Shown piece after piece: positions 10,301-16,987 of a stretch of 64,000 bases of DNA. The notes beneath the pieces were generated by a model that was not told where the DNA came from, ran no database searches, and was given only the letters and a program-made list of their open reading frames with translations. The translations under genes and the position numbers were made by a program. The stretch is from Blastococcus sp. TBT05-19 (lineage in GTDB: Bacteria > Actinomycetota > Actinomycetes > Mycobacteriales > Geodermatophilaceae). Each line of letters opens with the position of its first letter. The first letter of the stretch is position 1. The DNA is taken from assembly GCF_003319095.1 (NCBI RefSeq), contig NZ_QOHI01000006.1:124001-188000 (forward strand), written 5' to 3'.

Positions 10301-10650
10301 ACCAGCAGATCGCGGCCGACGTCGTCCCGCCGCCCGGGCCAGGTCCAGTGGGGCCCGGGCCGGTGCCTTCAGTCATCGGCCCGACGCCGCCGTTGCCTCC
10401 GCCAGGACCGAGTCAGCCGACGCGGTACTTCGGCACCTTGCGGCTCGACCCCGAGCGTTACGGCCGCGACCTGACCCGGCTCAGCCAAGAGGTGCTGCAG
10501 CAGCTCGCAGCCGTCGGTGGCTCGACGTTGGAGATCCGAGTCGAAATCTCCGCCGAGTCGGCAAGCGGATTCCCGGACGACAAGATCAGGATCGTGCTGG
10601 AGAACGCTCGAACGCTGGGCTTCGACCAATCATCTTTCGAGGACCACTGA
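7306..10650 (+). CDS. HEPN (Swt1-type)-DUF499 ATPase
   Basis: An 1114-residue protein. Residues about 1-150 form a Swt1-family HEPN domain whose predicted RNase motif RNRHAH (R-x4-H) is at about 96-101. The remainder is a DUF499 ATPase: Walker A in NFGGGKTHS near 251-259, Walker B in ALILIDEW near 360-367, then RTRGVLRLMS-type sensor sequence. A Pro-rich linker near 1005-1035 (PPPGPGPVGPGP) precedes a small C-terminal domain. DUF499 proteins are large AAA+-like ATPases repeatedly found with DUF1156 methylases in defence islands. HEPN domains commonly act as toxins that cut RNA. The expected role is an ATP-driven sensor or motor with a suicidal RNase. It follows the previous gene by 12 nt and precedes the helicase by 2 nt. 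Confidence 0.88.
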   Translation: MATLSNKERVGKALDLLAEGLLPFVSPRMSAAAGANGGDWVALLEARDEAKHGRKVAHIKEDPGLLLRVLTEEWRIFASDLSRVEQSFASELREVRNRHAHNAAFSPDDTYRALDTMERLLTAVGAVPQAEGVRRLRADHQRAQFEAETRKLVRQQDATVSVAGQGLKPWREVLAPHDDVASGNFSSSEFAADLHAVKFGEDDPSLGREYAEPVEFFRRTYLTEGLRDLLDRAVRRIGGDGNASPIINLQTNFGGGKTHSMLALYHLMSGTPVRSMPQEVQDLVGDRGLPQHVRRVVLVGTHLKPTGDRKDDGTQVNTIWGELAWQLGGREAYDRLAEADAKRTNPGDLLRGLLADYGPALILIDEWVAYARQLWNREDLEAGTFDTQFTFAQSLTEVVKTVPGVLLVISIPASHDPEKEPGAGGSAIEVGGPNGQEALQRLQNVVRRVADQWRPASSQESFEIVRRRLFTEPTATASADIAAVARQFVQFYARHSGEFPREVKETAYENRIKAAYPLHPELFDRLYEDWSTLERFQRTRGVLRLMSTVVHALWVAQDASPMILPGTVPLDVPTVASEITQYLPDSWKPIIDTDIDGTNSTPARVDTERPLLGARAVTRRLARTMFIGSAPTLRSAHRGVERQRVWLGAAVPGDTVGNFGSAVELLSQRATYLYAEGNRYWYDTQASVTRTAADYADGLRDKPEEVWAEIVRRLQPEARHRGGFAAVAVAPDASAEILDGEEVRLTLLHPSRPHSKGAADSPAMAFASEAFERRGTAQRTNRNMLVFLAPDSKRLDELSESVRHYLAWTWVSGRRDELDLSPQQLKQVESNVARNNDDVTARIAQTYHWVLVPEQPDPGRGAVLAVEKAEGANPRLAERVTDKLTRSGLLAGSVAARAIRLDLDQRLSSKWERGHISVGELWGYYCRYPYLTRLRDRSVLVDGVESTLMSMTWEREGFALADSYDETSGRYNGLVLPGGDALFGQITDSTLLVVPAVANQQIAADVVPPPGPGPVGPGPVPSVIGPTPPLPPPGPSQPTRYFGTLRLDPERYGRDLTRLSQEVLQQLAAVGGSTLEIRVEISAESASGFPDDKIRIVLENARTLGFDQSSFEDH

Positions 10651-10652
10651 CG

Positions 10653-13397
10653 ATGGCGCCCGAGGCCGCTGTCAAGTCGGGGGCGCCGGCGAAGGACCTG
10701 GTCGAGCGCGCCCGCGCCCTGAACGACCTAGCGTTAACGTTTCTCAAGGAATATGAGCGCGCCTCCGCAATCGGAGTAGATCCACAGCGTCCTACTCGAG
10801 GTGGCACGACCGCCGCCATGATGTGCCGCGTCGATCTCGACCCGGGCAGTCCGCGCGCCACCGACATCGTGACAGCGGTGCGGCGGGCGGATCGGGTTCA
10901 GCGAACATTGGGCAAGCCACAGCAGCTGGCCCGGCAGGTCACTAGAGAGCTAACCGAGCCACTGGCCGGCGCATCATCGGCGACCAGCCGCATGAAGATG
11001 CTGTTCTCCGGAGCCAAGCGGCGTGAAACCGCGCAAAGTGCTCTCTTGGAACTCCATCGTCTTCTGGAGCACTCCGAATCAAACAACGTCCACGACGCCC
11101 TCGCAATGGGGCGCGAGGAGCTGCGAAGGGCCGCCTCGGACGGCACCGACGTTTGGGCGGATGTCAAACGTCGTCCCGATTGGTACTACGGCCGGCTCGC
11201 AGGCGCCTTTGGCGCTGAGGACGCAGGCGCAACCTTGCTGCCCGTCAGGCAGGTCGAGAAAGCAGCTCTCCTCGCGCGGCTCGCCGCACCCCTATCCACC
11301 GCGACCGCACAGGCCCGCGACGCGGTCGTCCCGGCCTTCCATGCCCTCAGGTCCGAAATGGTCCGCCGGGACTTGGACAAGATCCCGACGGCGCGCCTCA
11401 AGGAAGCCACCTCCGGTGGCCTACGACTCACCGCCATTGAGGCCGCCGGCTTCCGCACCGTGCTCGCTGTGCTCGACGCTGGTGTGCGGCGCTTGCAGGC
11501 CATCGACGGAGTCGGGGACAAGACCGCCATGCAGGCCCACGCCGCGGCGCAGCAGGTAGCGACCGCAGTCGACGACGACCTGAAGTTCCGGATCGACCTC
11601 GATCCTGACGACTCGCTCGGCACGCGCGTGGTCGTGGCTTTGCATCGATGGGCTCGGCTCCATCACGCGACTGCTGGTCTGGACGAGGACCTGCAGCGCG
11701 CTGCTGCTGAGCTCGCTGGATTGCGCGACACCGCGGTGCCCGCGCGCGGCTGGGTCGCCTTGTTCACCGGCGGCCGCACCGGTGCGACCGTCGGTGCGCC
11801 AGCAGTGAACGATTGGATCGCGTGGGCTGACGCCCGCGATGCGTGGTCGCGTCTCCGCAGCGCAGAGTCAGTGATGGAGGAACGCCGTCCGTCAGCGAAG
11901 GATGCCTGGGCGGATTTCGCCAAGCGATCGGCCGAGTACTACGCGCTACTCGGTCTGCTTGTTGACCTGAAAACGGATGACGCCGCGAATCAGGGCTACC
12001 TGCCAGAGGACATCGTCGCGCGCGTGCACGCGCAACCCCTGGATGCCACCTTCGCCACGGTCTCGCTTCGCGGCTACCAGTCTTTCGGCGCTCGGTTCGC
12101 CCTCGCCCAAGAGCGAGTCATCATTGGCGATGAGATGGGCCTCGGCAAGACGATCCAGGCCATCGCCGCCCTCGCGCACCTCAAAGCAGCCGGCAGCCAG
12201 CACTTCCTCGTCGTCTGCCCGGCCAGCGTGCTCATCAACTGGATGAGAGAGATACGGCAACACAGCAAACTGTTGCCCTACCAGCTGCACGGTTTCGAGC
12301 GCATCGCCAACGAGCGCCGATGGCTCCGGCGTGGTGACGTCGCAGTCACCACGTTCGATTCCTTGCGACATCTGAACCTTCCAGCGGACCTGGATCTCGC
12401 AATGCTCGTCGTCGACGAGGCGCACTATGCGAAGAACCCTCACGCGCAGCGATCCCAAAGAGTGGCCGATATGGCCGCGCGCGCAGAGCGGGTGCTCTTC
12501 TTGACCGGAACACCCATGGAGAACCGCGTCGAGGAGTTCGCCAGCCTGGTCGAGCGCCTTCATCCGGCCGTGATGCCGACGGTGGAAGGTCGCCGGGCAA
12601 TTGCGGGCCCCGGCGCCTTTCGCCGGTCAGTGGCGCCGGTGTACCTGCGCCGCAACCAGGAGGACGTGCTCTCCGAGCTGCCCGACCTTGTGCAGGTCGA
12701 CGAGTGGGAGGAGTTCGGCAAGGCGGACCTCATCGCATACCGACGGGCGGTGGCCGAGGGGAACTTCATGGCGATGCGCCGAGCGGCCTTCTCCAGCGGA
12801 GACCCCATCACCTCGCCCAAGGTGCAGCGGTTACTGGAGATTGCAGACGAAGCAGGCGCGAACGGCCACAAGGTCATCGTGTTCTCGTACTTCCGGGAGG
12901 TCCTCAGCACCGTGCACCGGGCGCTCGGTTCCCGCGCGTTCGGCCCGCTCACCGGCGACGTCTCTCCTCCAAAGCGGCAAGCACTCATCGACGACTTCAC
13001 CCGCGCGGACGGACACGGAGTGCTGGTGAGCCAAATCCAAGCCGGCGGCGTCGGTCTCAACATGCAGGCCGCGTCGGTCGTCATCCTGTGCGAGCCCCAG
13101 GTCAAGCCGACGATGGAAGCTCAGGCCATCGCCCGCGCGCACCGTATGGGGCAGCTGCGCACGGTGCAGGTCCACCGGCTCCTCACACAAGACAGCGTGG
13201 ATCAGCGCATGCTCGAGATCCTGGACAGCAAGGCCCGCTTGTTCGACGAGTACGCGCGGCGCAGCGACATCGCCGAATCCTCACCCGAAGCCGTCGATAT
13301 CTCCGAGGTCGCCCTAGCTCGCGAAGTCGTTGCTCTGGAGCAGGAACGGCTGGCAACGGCCGCCATGGAAGAGCTCAACGCTGAGGGCGAGCGGTGA
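10653..13397 (+). CDS. SNF2-family DEAD/DEAH-box helicase
   Basis: A 914-residue protein. The first 460 residues are a helical region with no motif I recognise. The helicase core follows: Q-motif/Walker A IIGDEMGLGKTIQAIAAL near 490-507, motif Ia VVCPASVLINW, motif II VVDEAHYAKN near 587, motif III LTGTPMENR, motif V QAGGVGLNMQAAS, and motif VI AQAIARAHRMGQ. These are diagnostic of Swi2/Snf2 translocases, which move on double-stranded DNA without classical strand separation. Class 1 DISARM also uses an SNF2-type protein (DrmD) beside an adenine methylase. This helicase may translocate along invading DNA to deliver it to the operon's nucleases (inference). The start is 2 nt after the HEPN-DUF499 stop. 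Confidence 0.93.
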   Translation: MAPEAAVKSGAPAKDLVERARALNDLALTFLKEYERASAIGVDPQRPTRGGTTAAMMCRVDLDPGSPRATDIVTAVRRADRVQRTLGKPQQLARQVTRELTEPLAGASSATSRMKMLFSGAKRRETAQSALLELHRLLEHSESNNVHDALAMGREELRRAASDGTDVWADVKRRPDWYYGRLAGAFGAEDAGATLLPVRQVEKAALLARLAAPLSTATAQARDAVVPAFHALRSEMVRRDLDKIPTARLKEATSGGLRLTAIEAAGFRTVLAVLDAGVRRLQAIDGVGDKTAMQAHAAAQQVATAVDDDLKFRIDLDPDDSLGTRVVVALHRWARLHHATAGLDEDLQRAAAELAGLRDTAVPARGWVALFTGGRTGATVGAPAVNDWIAWADARDAWSRLRSAESVMEERRPSAKDAWADFAKRSAEYYALLGLLVDLKTDDAANQGYLPEDIVARVHAQPLDATFATVSLRGYQSFGARFALAQERVIIGDEMGLGKTIQAIAALAHLKAAGSQHFLVVCPASVLINWMREIRQHSKLLPYQLHGFERIANERRWLRRGDVAVTTFDSLRHLNLPADLDLAMLVVDEAHYAKNPHAQRSQRVADMAARAERVLFLTGTPMENRVEEFASLVERLHPAVMPTVEGRRAIAGPGAFRRSVAPVYLRRNQEDVLSELPDLVQVDEWEEFGKADLIAYRRAVAEGNFMAMRRAAFSSGDPITSPKVQRLLEIADEAGANGHKVIVFSYFREVLSTVHRALGSRAFGPLTGDVSPPKRQALIDDFTRADGHGVLVSQIQAGGVGLNMQAASVVILCEPQVKPTMEAQAIARAHRMGQLRTVQVHRLLTQDSVDQRMLEILDSKARLFDEYARRSDIAESSPEAVDISEVALAREVVALEQERLATAAMEELNAEGER

Positions 13398-13434
13398 GCG
13401 AGTCACCGCCTCAGCTCGCAGCCCATGAGGCGTC

Positions 13435-14340
13435 ATGGAGCTGAAGGAGCAGTACGTCCGCGCGGCGGCCATCAACTGGCTTAGCAAAGTCACTCTCGAC
13501 GGGACGAAGCCGGTTGATCGACTGACCCTTTCGAACGACTTTCGGCCAGGTGGTGAGCGATTCCCCCTAGTCGATAGAGGCAGGGGCATCCGACGTCCTC
13601 AGGGCTGGTCGGCGGCTCTGTCCATCATGACGGGAGCTCCAAAAAACGGCACGGCGCGACCGTACGACGACAGCGAGGGACCGGACGGACTCCACCGGTA
13701 CAAGCTGCGTCGGGACGCGCTGGGCCGCGCGGAGAACGAGGGCCTACGAAGTGCGATGGCCCAGGGGACACCGTTGATCTGGTTCTTCGGCTTACGCTCG
13801 ACTGTCTTCCAGGCGATCTTTCCGGTGTACTTGATTGCTGAGGAACCAGCTCACGATCAGTTCGTGATGGCCCTGACCGCAGAGCAAAGAACCGTCCGGC
13901 CCGGTTCGCCCGTCGAGGAGTCCCTACGCCGTTGGCTGCTGTCGATGACGAAGCGCCGGCTGCACCAGCCCGTCTTCACTAATCAGGTCATGGCTGCCTA
14001 TGAGGTGCGCTGCGCCGTTTGTTCGCTCAACCACCGTGAACTCCTGGACGCAGCCCACATCATCCCTGATTCGCGTCCTCACGGTGCCGCCGTGGTGCCG
14101 AACGGCCTCGCCTTGTGCAAGATTCACCATGCCGCCTACGACCGGAACATTCTCGGTATCCGACCTGACCTCACAGTTCAAATCCACTACCGGCTCCTCG
14201 ACGAGATCGATGGCCCGATGCTGCGTCACGGCCTGAAGGGTCATCATGGTCAGCCACTCATGCAGATCCCTCGCCGTCGCAGCGACCGCCCGGATACCGA
14301 TCGTCTGGCAGAGCGTTTCGCCGAGTTTCTGTCCGCTTGA
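13435..14340 (+). CDS. HNH restriction endonuclease-like protein
   Basis: A 301-residue protein. The N-terminal half carries the pattern YDDSEGPDGLHRYKLR then PLIWFFGLRSTVFQAIFPVY, typical of the DNA- or base-recognition domain in predicted type IV HNH endonucleases (COG3440-like). The C-terminal half is an HNH nuclease: CAVCSLNHRELLDAAHIIPD then NGLALCKIHHAAYDRNIL near 203-245, containing the zinc Cys pairs and the DAAHI catalytic His. It starts 37 nt after the helicase stop, so it may be a separately translated last gene of the operon or a neighbouring stand-alone restriction gene. The sequence is A/T-richer than resident genes, like the rest of the island. It is the last intact island gene. 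Confidence 0.87.
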   Translation: MELKEQYVRAAAINWLSKVTLDGTKPVDRLTLSNDFRPGGERFPLVDRGRGIRRPQGWSAALSIMTGAPKNGTARPYDDSEGPDGLHRYKLRRDALGRAENEGLRSAMAQGTPLIWFFGLRSTVFQAIFPVYLIAEEPAHDQFVMALTAEQRTVRPGSPVEESLRRWLLSMTKRRLHQPVFTNQVMAAYEVRCAVCSLNHRELLDAAHIIPDSRPHGAAVVPNGLALCKIHHAAYDRNILGIRPDLTVQIHYRLLDEIDGPMLRHGLKGHHGQPLMQIPRRRSDRPDTDRLAERFAEFLSA

Positions 14341-14385
14341 ACGCCGGCTTGGACGTCGACCCGCCTCCCGTGCGACGATGGTCAC

Positions 14386-14626
14386 GGAGTTGCTGTCCTG
14401 TACTCGATTCCCGACGGCCCGCCGCTCCACGGCGGCGGGTGCTGGTGCACCTGACCGCGCACGCCTCACGAAGATCGCGAAGTTCAACTCTCTGTTGGTC
14501 GCGAGTGGTCTGGCAGCCTTGGCTGCCTACTTCAAAGGGGTTGATGTGATGGTCGCTGACGCGGCAGTTGGAATGGCTGTTGCAATCGGCGTCGCGGTCG
14601 GGGGTCGGGTAGAGGACAGCAACTCC
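14386..14626. repeat. 30-bp imperfect inverted repeat enclosing 181 bp
   Basis: Bases 14386-14415 read GGAGTTGCTGTCCT followed by a less conserved half ending CCCGAC. The reverse complement of 14597-14626 begins with the same 14 bases and also ends CCCGAC. I count 26 of 30 matches. The arms point inward, and the whole unit is 241 bp, a size like a miniature inverted-repeat element or an IS remnant. Immediate flanks (GTCAC on the left, GGGGG on the right) show no target-site duplication, and no transposase fragment lies inside, so its nature is open. Confidence 0.55.
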
Positions 14627-14705
14627 GGGGGCTACTCCGCCGCATCCAATGACAGCGAAAGCTATCTTGCTGGTGTGGGGAGCGTTGAGGATGTTCCTGG
14701 CCTCG

Positions 14706-15023
14706 TCAAAGCCGGTCGATCCAAGTGTCCTCATCGCGGGCGTCCCACGCCGAGGCTTGACTCGCCTTTGGGATCGGCGTCGATCCGAGTACCGATACGA
14801 CGCGCAATGCCTCCGAACGCGTCAGCGACTTCAGAGACTCAACGGGCCGCCCGACGACAGTCTCAACCGCGTGCTGCCGCTCCGCCATGCTCGTCAGGCC
14901 TCGAGCAGTCAACGCCGACCTGAGATCCTTCACCAGCCAGTCGGCGATAAGGCCCTCCTTGGCAACGGGCTGGGCAGGCTCCTCCTGCGGCTCGTCACCG
15001 AAGAGAGGGAGATCGCCGGACAC
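14706..15023 (-). pseudogene. Fragment of a phage/mobile-element-type protein
   Basis: From a GTG at 15023 this frame gives 105 residues. The segment WLVKDLRSALTARGLTSMAE, then VVGRPVESLKSLTRSEALRV, follows a pattern I associate with C-terminal domains of actinophage or integrative-element proteins (pattern G-R-x-V-x-S-x-K-x-L-T-R-x-E-A). The frame ends normally at 14706. Upstream, the same frame runs antisense to other sequence and the enoyl-CoA hydratase ends nearby, so the 5' part of this gene seems to be missing. I cannot name the parent protein. It could alternatively be a small intact gene. Confidence 0.45.
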
Positions 15024-15102
15024 GCCATCGATGCTAGAGGTCCGGCAGACCACGCCGGACCCCCATCGAGGTCCGCGCCCTCCCCTTCCCGCGAAGGCAC
15101 GT

Positions 15103-15849
15103 TCAGCCAGCTGAGCGCCGCATGGACCACATTTGCGCCGGCCGCTCGGACTGCATGGCGACATCCCACGGGATCGCACCGTTGACGACCTCCTTGCGGA
15201 AGTTGCCGACCGCCACTCGCGCAAGCTCCGGGTCGGCCGCCACCCGCTGAGCCAGCTCGATCGCGCGGTCCTCGACCGCGGCGTCGTCCAGCGATTCCCA
15301 TGCCAGTCCGAGCTCGACGGCCTTGTCGCCGTTGATCTCCTCGCCGAACAGCGCCATCGCCGCCGCGGCCTCGCGGCCGATCAGGCGCGACAGGATGACG
15401 AAGTGCCCACCGCCGGGGTGCATCCCGCGCTTGAGGAAGCCGGCCAGGAGCCGCACGTCCTTCGAGACGATCCGCAGGTCCGCCGCCAGCAACATGTTCA
15501 TGCCGGCGCCCACCGCCGAGCCACGCACCGCAGCGACCGTGGGCACGCGAACCTGGCCCAGCCGGTAGAAGGAGTCGTAGATCTTGCCCATGCCCTCGTA
15601 GGCGTCGGGCGCAGCCGGGTCCTTGCCGGCCGAGGTCAGCGTCGCGACGTCGCCGCCCGCGCAGAACGACTTGCCGACACCCCGGATGACCAGCGCACCG
15701 ACCTCAGGCTTGGCGTCCACCTCGTCGAAGGTCGCGATCAGCTCGTCGGCCATCCCGGGGGTCAGCGCGTTGCGCCGGTCCGGCGCGTTGAGCGTCACGA
15801 TCGCGACGCCGCCGTCCACCTCGAGCAGAACCTCACCCGTACCGGTCAC
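15103..15849 (-). CDS. Enoyl-CoA hydratase/isomerase, 3' end probably lost
   Basis: Crotonase-fold protein of 248 residues from the GTG at 15849; a GTG at 15900 is also possible but adds a non-conserved stretch. Visible family features: the oxyanion-hole strand KSFCAGGDVATL, the second oxyanion segment AVRGSAVGAGMNMLLAADLR, and HPGGGHFVILSRLIGREAA. It would hydrate trans-2-enoyl-CoA in fatty-acid or amino-acid degradation. The family normally continues about 25 residues beyond the AQMW-type helix; here the frame switches to MRRSAG and stops. The final helix, which packs the trimer, therefore seems missing, and the stop coincides with the start of the island debris. No other beta-oxidation gene adjoins it. 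Confidence 0.8.
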   Translation of the reverse strand: MTGTGEVLLEVDGGVAIVTLNAPDRRNALTPGMADELIATFDEVDAKPEVGALVIRGVGKSFCAGGDVATLTSAGKDPAAPDAYEGMGKIYDSFYRLGQVRVPTVAAVRGSAVGAGMNMLLAADLRIVSKDVRLLAGFLKRGMHPGGGHFVILSRLIGREAAAAMALFGEEINGDKAVELGLAWESLDDAAVEDRAIELAQRVAADPELARVAVGNFRKEVVNGAIPWDVAMQSERPAQMWSMRRSAG

Positions 15850-16142
15850 GAGCCCCACCTCTCCGCCGAGCGGACCGACGCCGCCGTCGGTCACCACCAC
15901 CTGACAGGCATCAGACCACGACCGGGCAGGCCCTTCACACCGGACCCGGGGAGGCGGTCAGCAGCAAGTCCGGCAACCACAGGTCCCGAGTTCGTTCACT
16001 CCGGAACGACGGCCGGACGCCCATGACGTGGGAAGCTCACGTCATCCCCCGGCGGCGACCAGCGCTTCTGGTCCGCCCACCCGGCCGACGTCCTCACGAC
16101 GGGACACCGATCCCGCACGGATCAACCGAAGGACGAGAACTC
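15850..16142. other. Intergenic region with a palindromic hairpin
   Basis: About 290 bases between divergent genes. No coding sequence with family support was seen. The one clear element is the perfect inverted repeat at 16023-16045, listed separately. The region must hold promoters for both flanking genes but I could not assign -35/-10 boxes with confidence. Confidence 0.5.
16023..16045. promoter_or_regulatory. Palindromic operator-like site ATGACGTG-N7-CACGTCAT
   Basis: Eight-base perfect arms (ATGACGTG and CACGTCAT) separated by GGAAGCT. The spacing and symmetry fit a dimeric repressor operator, for example TetR- or GntR-like, better than a terminator because there is no T tract. It lies about 100 bases upstream of the zinc-ribbon gene start at 16143. 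Confidence 0.4.
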
Positions 16143-16284
16143 GTGGCGCTGATCGCCTGCCCGAACTGCTCGAGTGAAGACATCAACGGCACGCCCCAGT
16201 TCGACAGCCGGCTGCTGATCCACTGCAACGACTGCGGCACCGAGTGGCTGCGCGGCGAGGCTCAGCGCGACCCCGGCCGCCGCG
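16143..16284 (+). other. Zinc-ribbon coding segment, out of frame with the downstream gene
   Basis: From the GTG at 16143 the frame reads VALIACPNCSSEDINGTP, then HCNDCGTEWLRGE: a textbook two-CxxC zinc ribbon (CPNC and CNDC) followed by the tryptophan usual in such ribbons. After about 16258 this frame turns into Arg-rich shadow sequence, while the +1 frame becomes protein-like (LSATPAAAVQTIDSL). The simplest reading is that ribbon and downstream protein were one gene now split by a 1-base change, or that the assembly carries an indel. Programmed frameshifting is possible, but I see no obvious slippery heptamer. Confidence 0.6.
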
Positions 16285-16977
16285 GTGCAGACGATCGACT
16301 CGCTGCACGCCGAGTTCCCCACGCCTGCCGCCGTCCGCCACGAGATCCGCGAGCGCGTAGCGACGCTGCAGGCGGAGTTCCTCCTCGACCGGCCCGAGCC
16401 CTACCCCGAGGTCGCCGAGTACCGCGAGCGCTACCAGGAGCTGTTCAGCCGCGACAACCTGTCCACCGCGCCGGCGGACGACCTCCTGCACTTCGCCAAC
16501 TCGGCCACGATCGCCTCGCCCGGCAACATGTCCGGGCTCAACCGGGCCTGGAAGACCCAGGGCCAGGACAAGGCGGCGCACCTGGTCCGCCAGTCGATCG
16601 AGCACCTGCTCTACGGGCCCGAGAACCTGCGCCTGGAGGACCGGCTCACCCAGCTCATCGACGGGAAGAAGGGCATCGGCTTCCCGTCGTTCAACAAGGA
16701 GCCGCTGCTGACCAAGGTCCTGTGCGTCGTCGAGCCTGACCGGTGGCTGCCGGTCCTGAAGTACTCCGCCGCGACCGACGGCAAGAAGGAGCTCGCCAAG
16801 CTGGTCTTCGACCTCGATCTACCGCCGGCCGCGAAGACGACGTGGACGATCGGCCGCCTGGCCACCTGGAGCAACGACCTGCTCCGGTCGCTGGTCGGCA
16901 ACGACATCCCCGACCTGCAGCAGGCGGCCCAGTTCCTCCTGTGGGCCAATAACCAGCCCTTGGCGTCCCGCAGCTGA
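16285..16977 (+). CDS. Unrecognised protein, probable C-terminal part of a zinc-ribbon protein
   Basis: 230 residues from a GTG at 16285 that may not be a true start. The sequence is soluble and mostly helical (EIRERVATLQAEFLLD, VAEYRERYQELF). It has a central segment SATIASPGNMSGLNRAWKT and a conserved-looking KGIGFPSFNKEPLLTKVLCV, followed by PDRWLPVLKYS. This vaguely recalls DNA-binding N-terminal domains of McrB-like restriction proteins, but I cannot support a family. Upstream, in another frame, lies an N-terminal zinc ribbon. It converges on the TM0106-like nuclease-helicase gene with 10 bases between stops. Function unknown. Confidence 0.65.
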   Translation: MQTIDSLHAEFPTPAAVRHEIRERVATLQAEFLLDRPEPYPEVAEYRERYQELFSRDNLSTAPADDLLHFANSATIASPGNMSGLNRAWKTQGQDKAAHLVRQSIEHLLYGPENLRLEDRLTQLIDGKKGIGFPSFNKEPLLTKVLCVVEPDRWLPVLKYSAATDGKKELAKLVFDLDLPPAAKTTWTIGRLATWSNDLLRSLVGNDIPDLQQAAQFLLWANNQPLASRS

Positions 16978-16987
16978 CCCTCGGCGT

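Larger units (their letters stand above)
14341..15102. other. Island edge without an intact gene
   Basis: About 760 bases between the HNH gene and the enoyl-CoA hydratase. Frames open here on both strands lack family motifs and shadow each other. It contains a 30-bp imperfect inverted repeat (14386-14626) and, on the minus strand, a phage-like gene fragment (14706-15023). Base composition is intermediate between the defence operon and the resident genes. I read it as the decayed boundary of an acquired island. No tRNA, integrase or attachment-site repeat was recognised. Confidence 0.5.

Noticed and set aside
1-14340. Calling the operon DISARM outright
   Set aside because: No DrmA helicase, DrmB (DUF1998) or DrmC phospholipase-D protein is seen in the window; only the methylase and SNF2 parts are shared.
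14381-14631. Target-site duplication around the 241-bp unit
   Set aside because: The immediate flanks, GTCAC and GGGGG, do not match.
14246-14923. 225-codon plus-strand frame after the HNH gene
   Set aside because: It overlaps the HNH gene 3' end in another frame and has no motif. The inverted repeat and minus-strand fragment explain the region better.
14341-16142. tRNA or attachment site at the island edge
   Set aside because: No cloverleaf-like sequence or long direct repeat was recognised, although the island's left end is outside the window.
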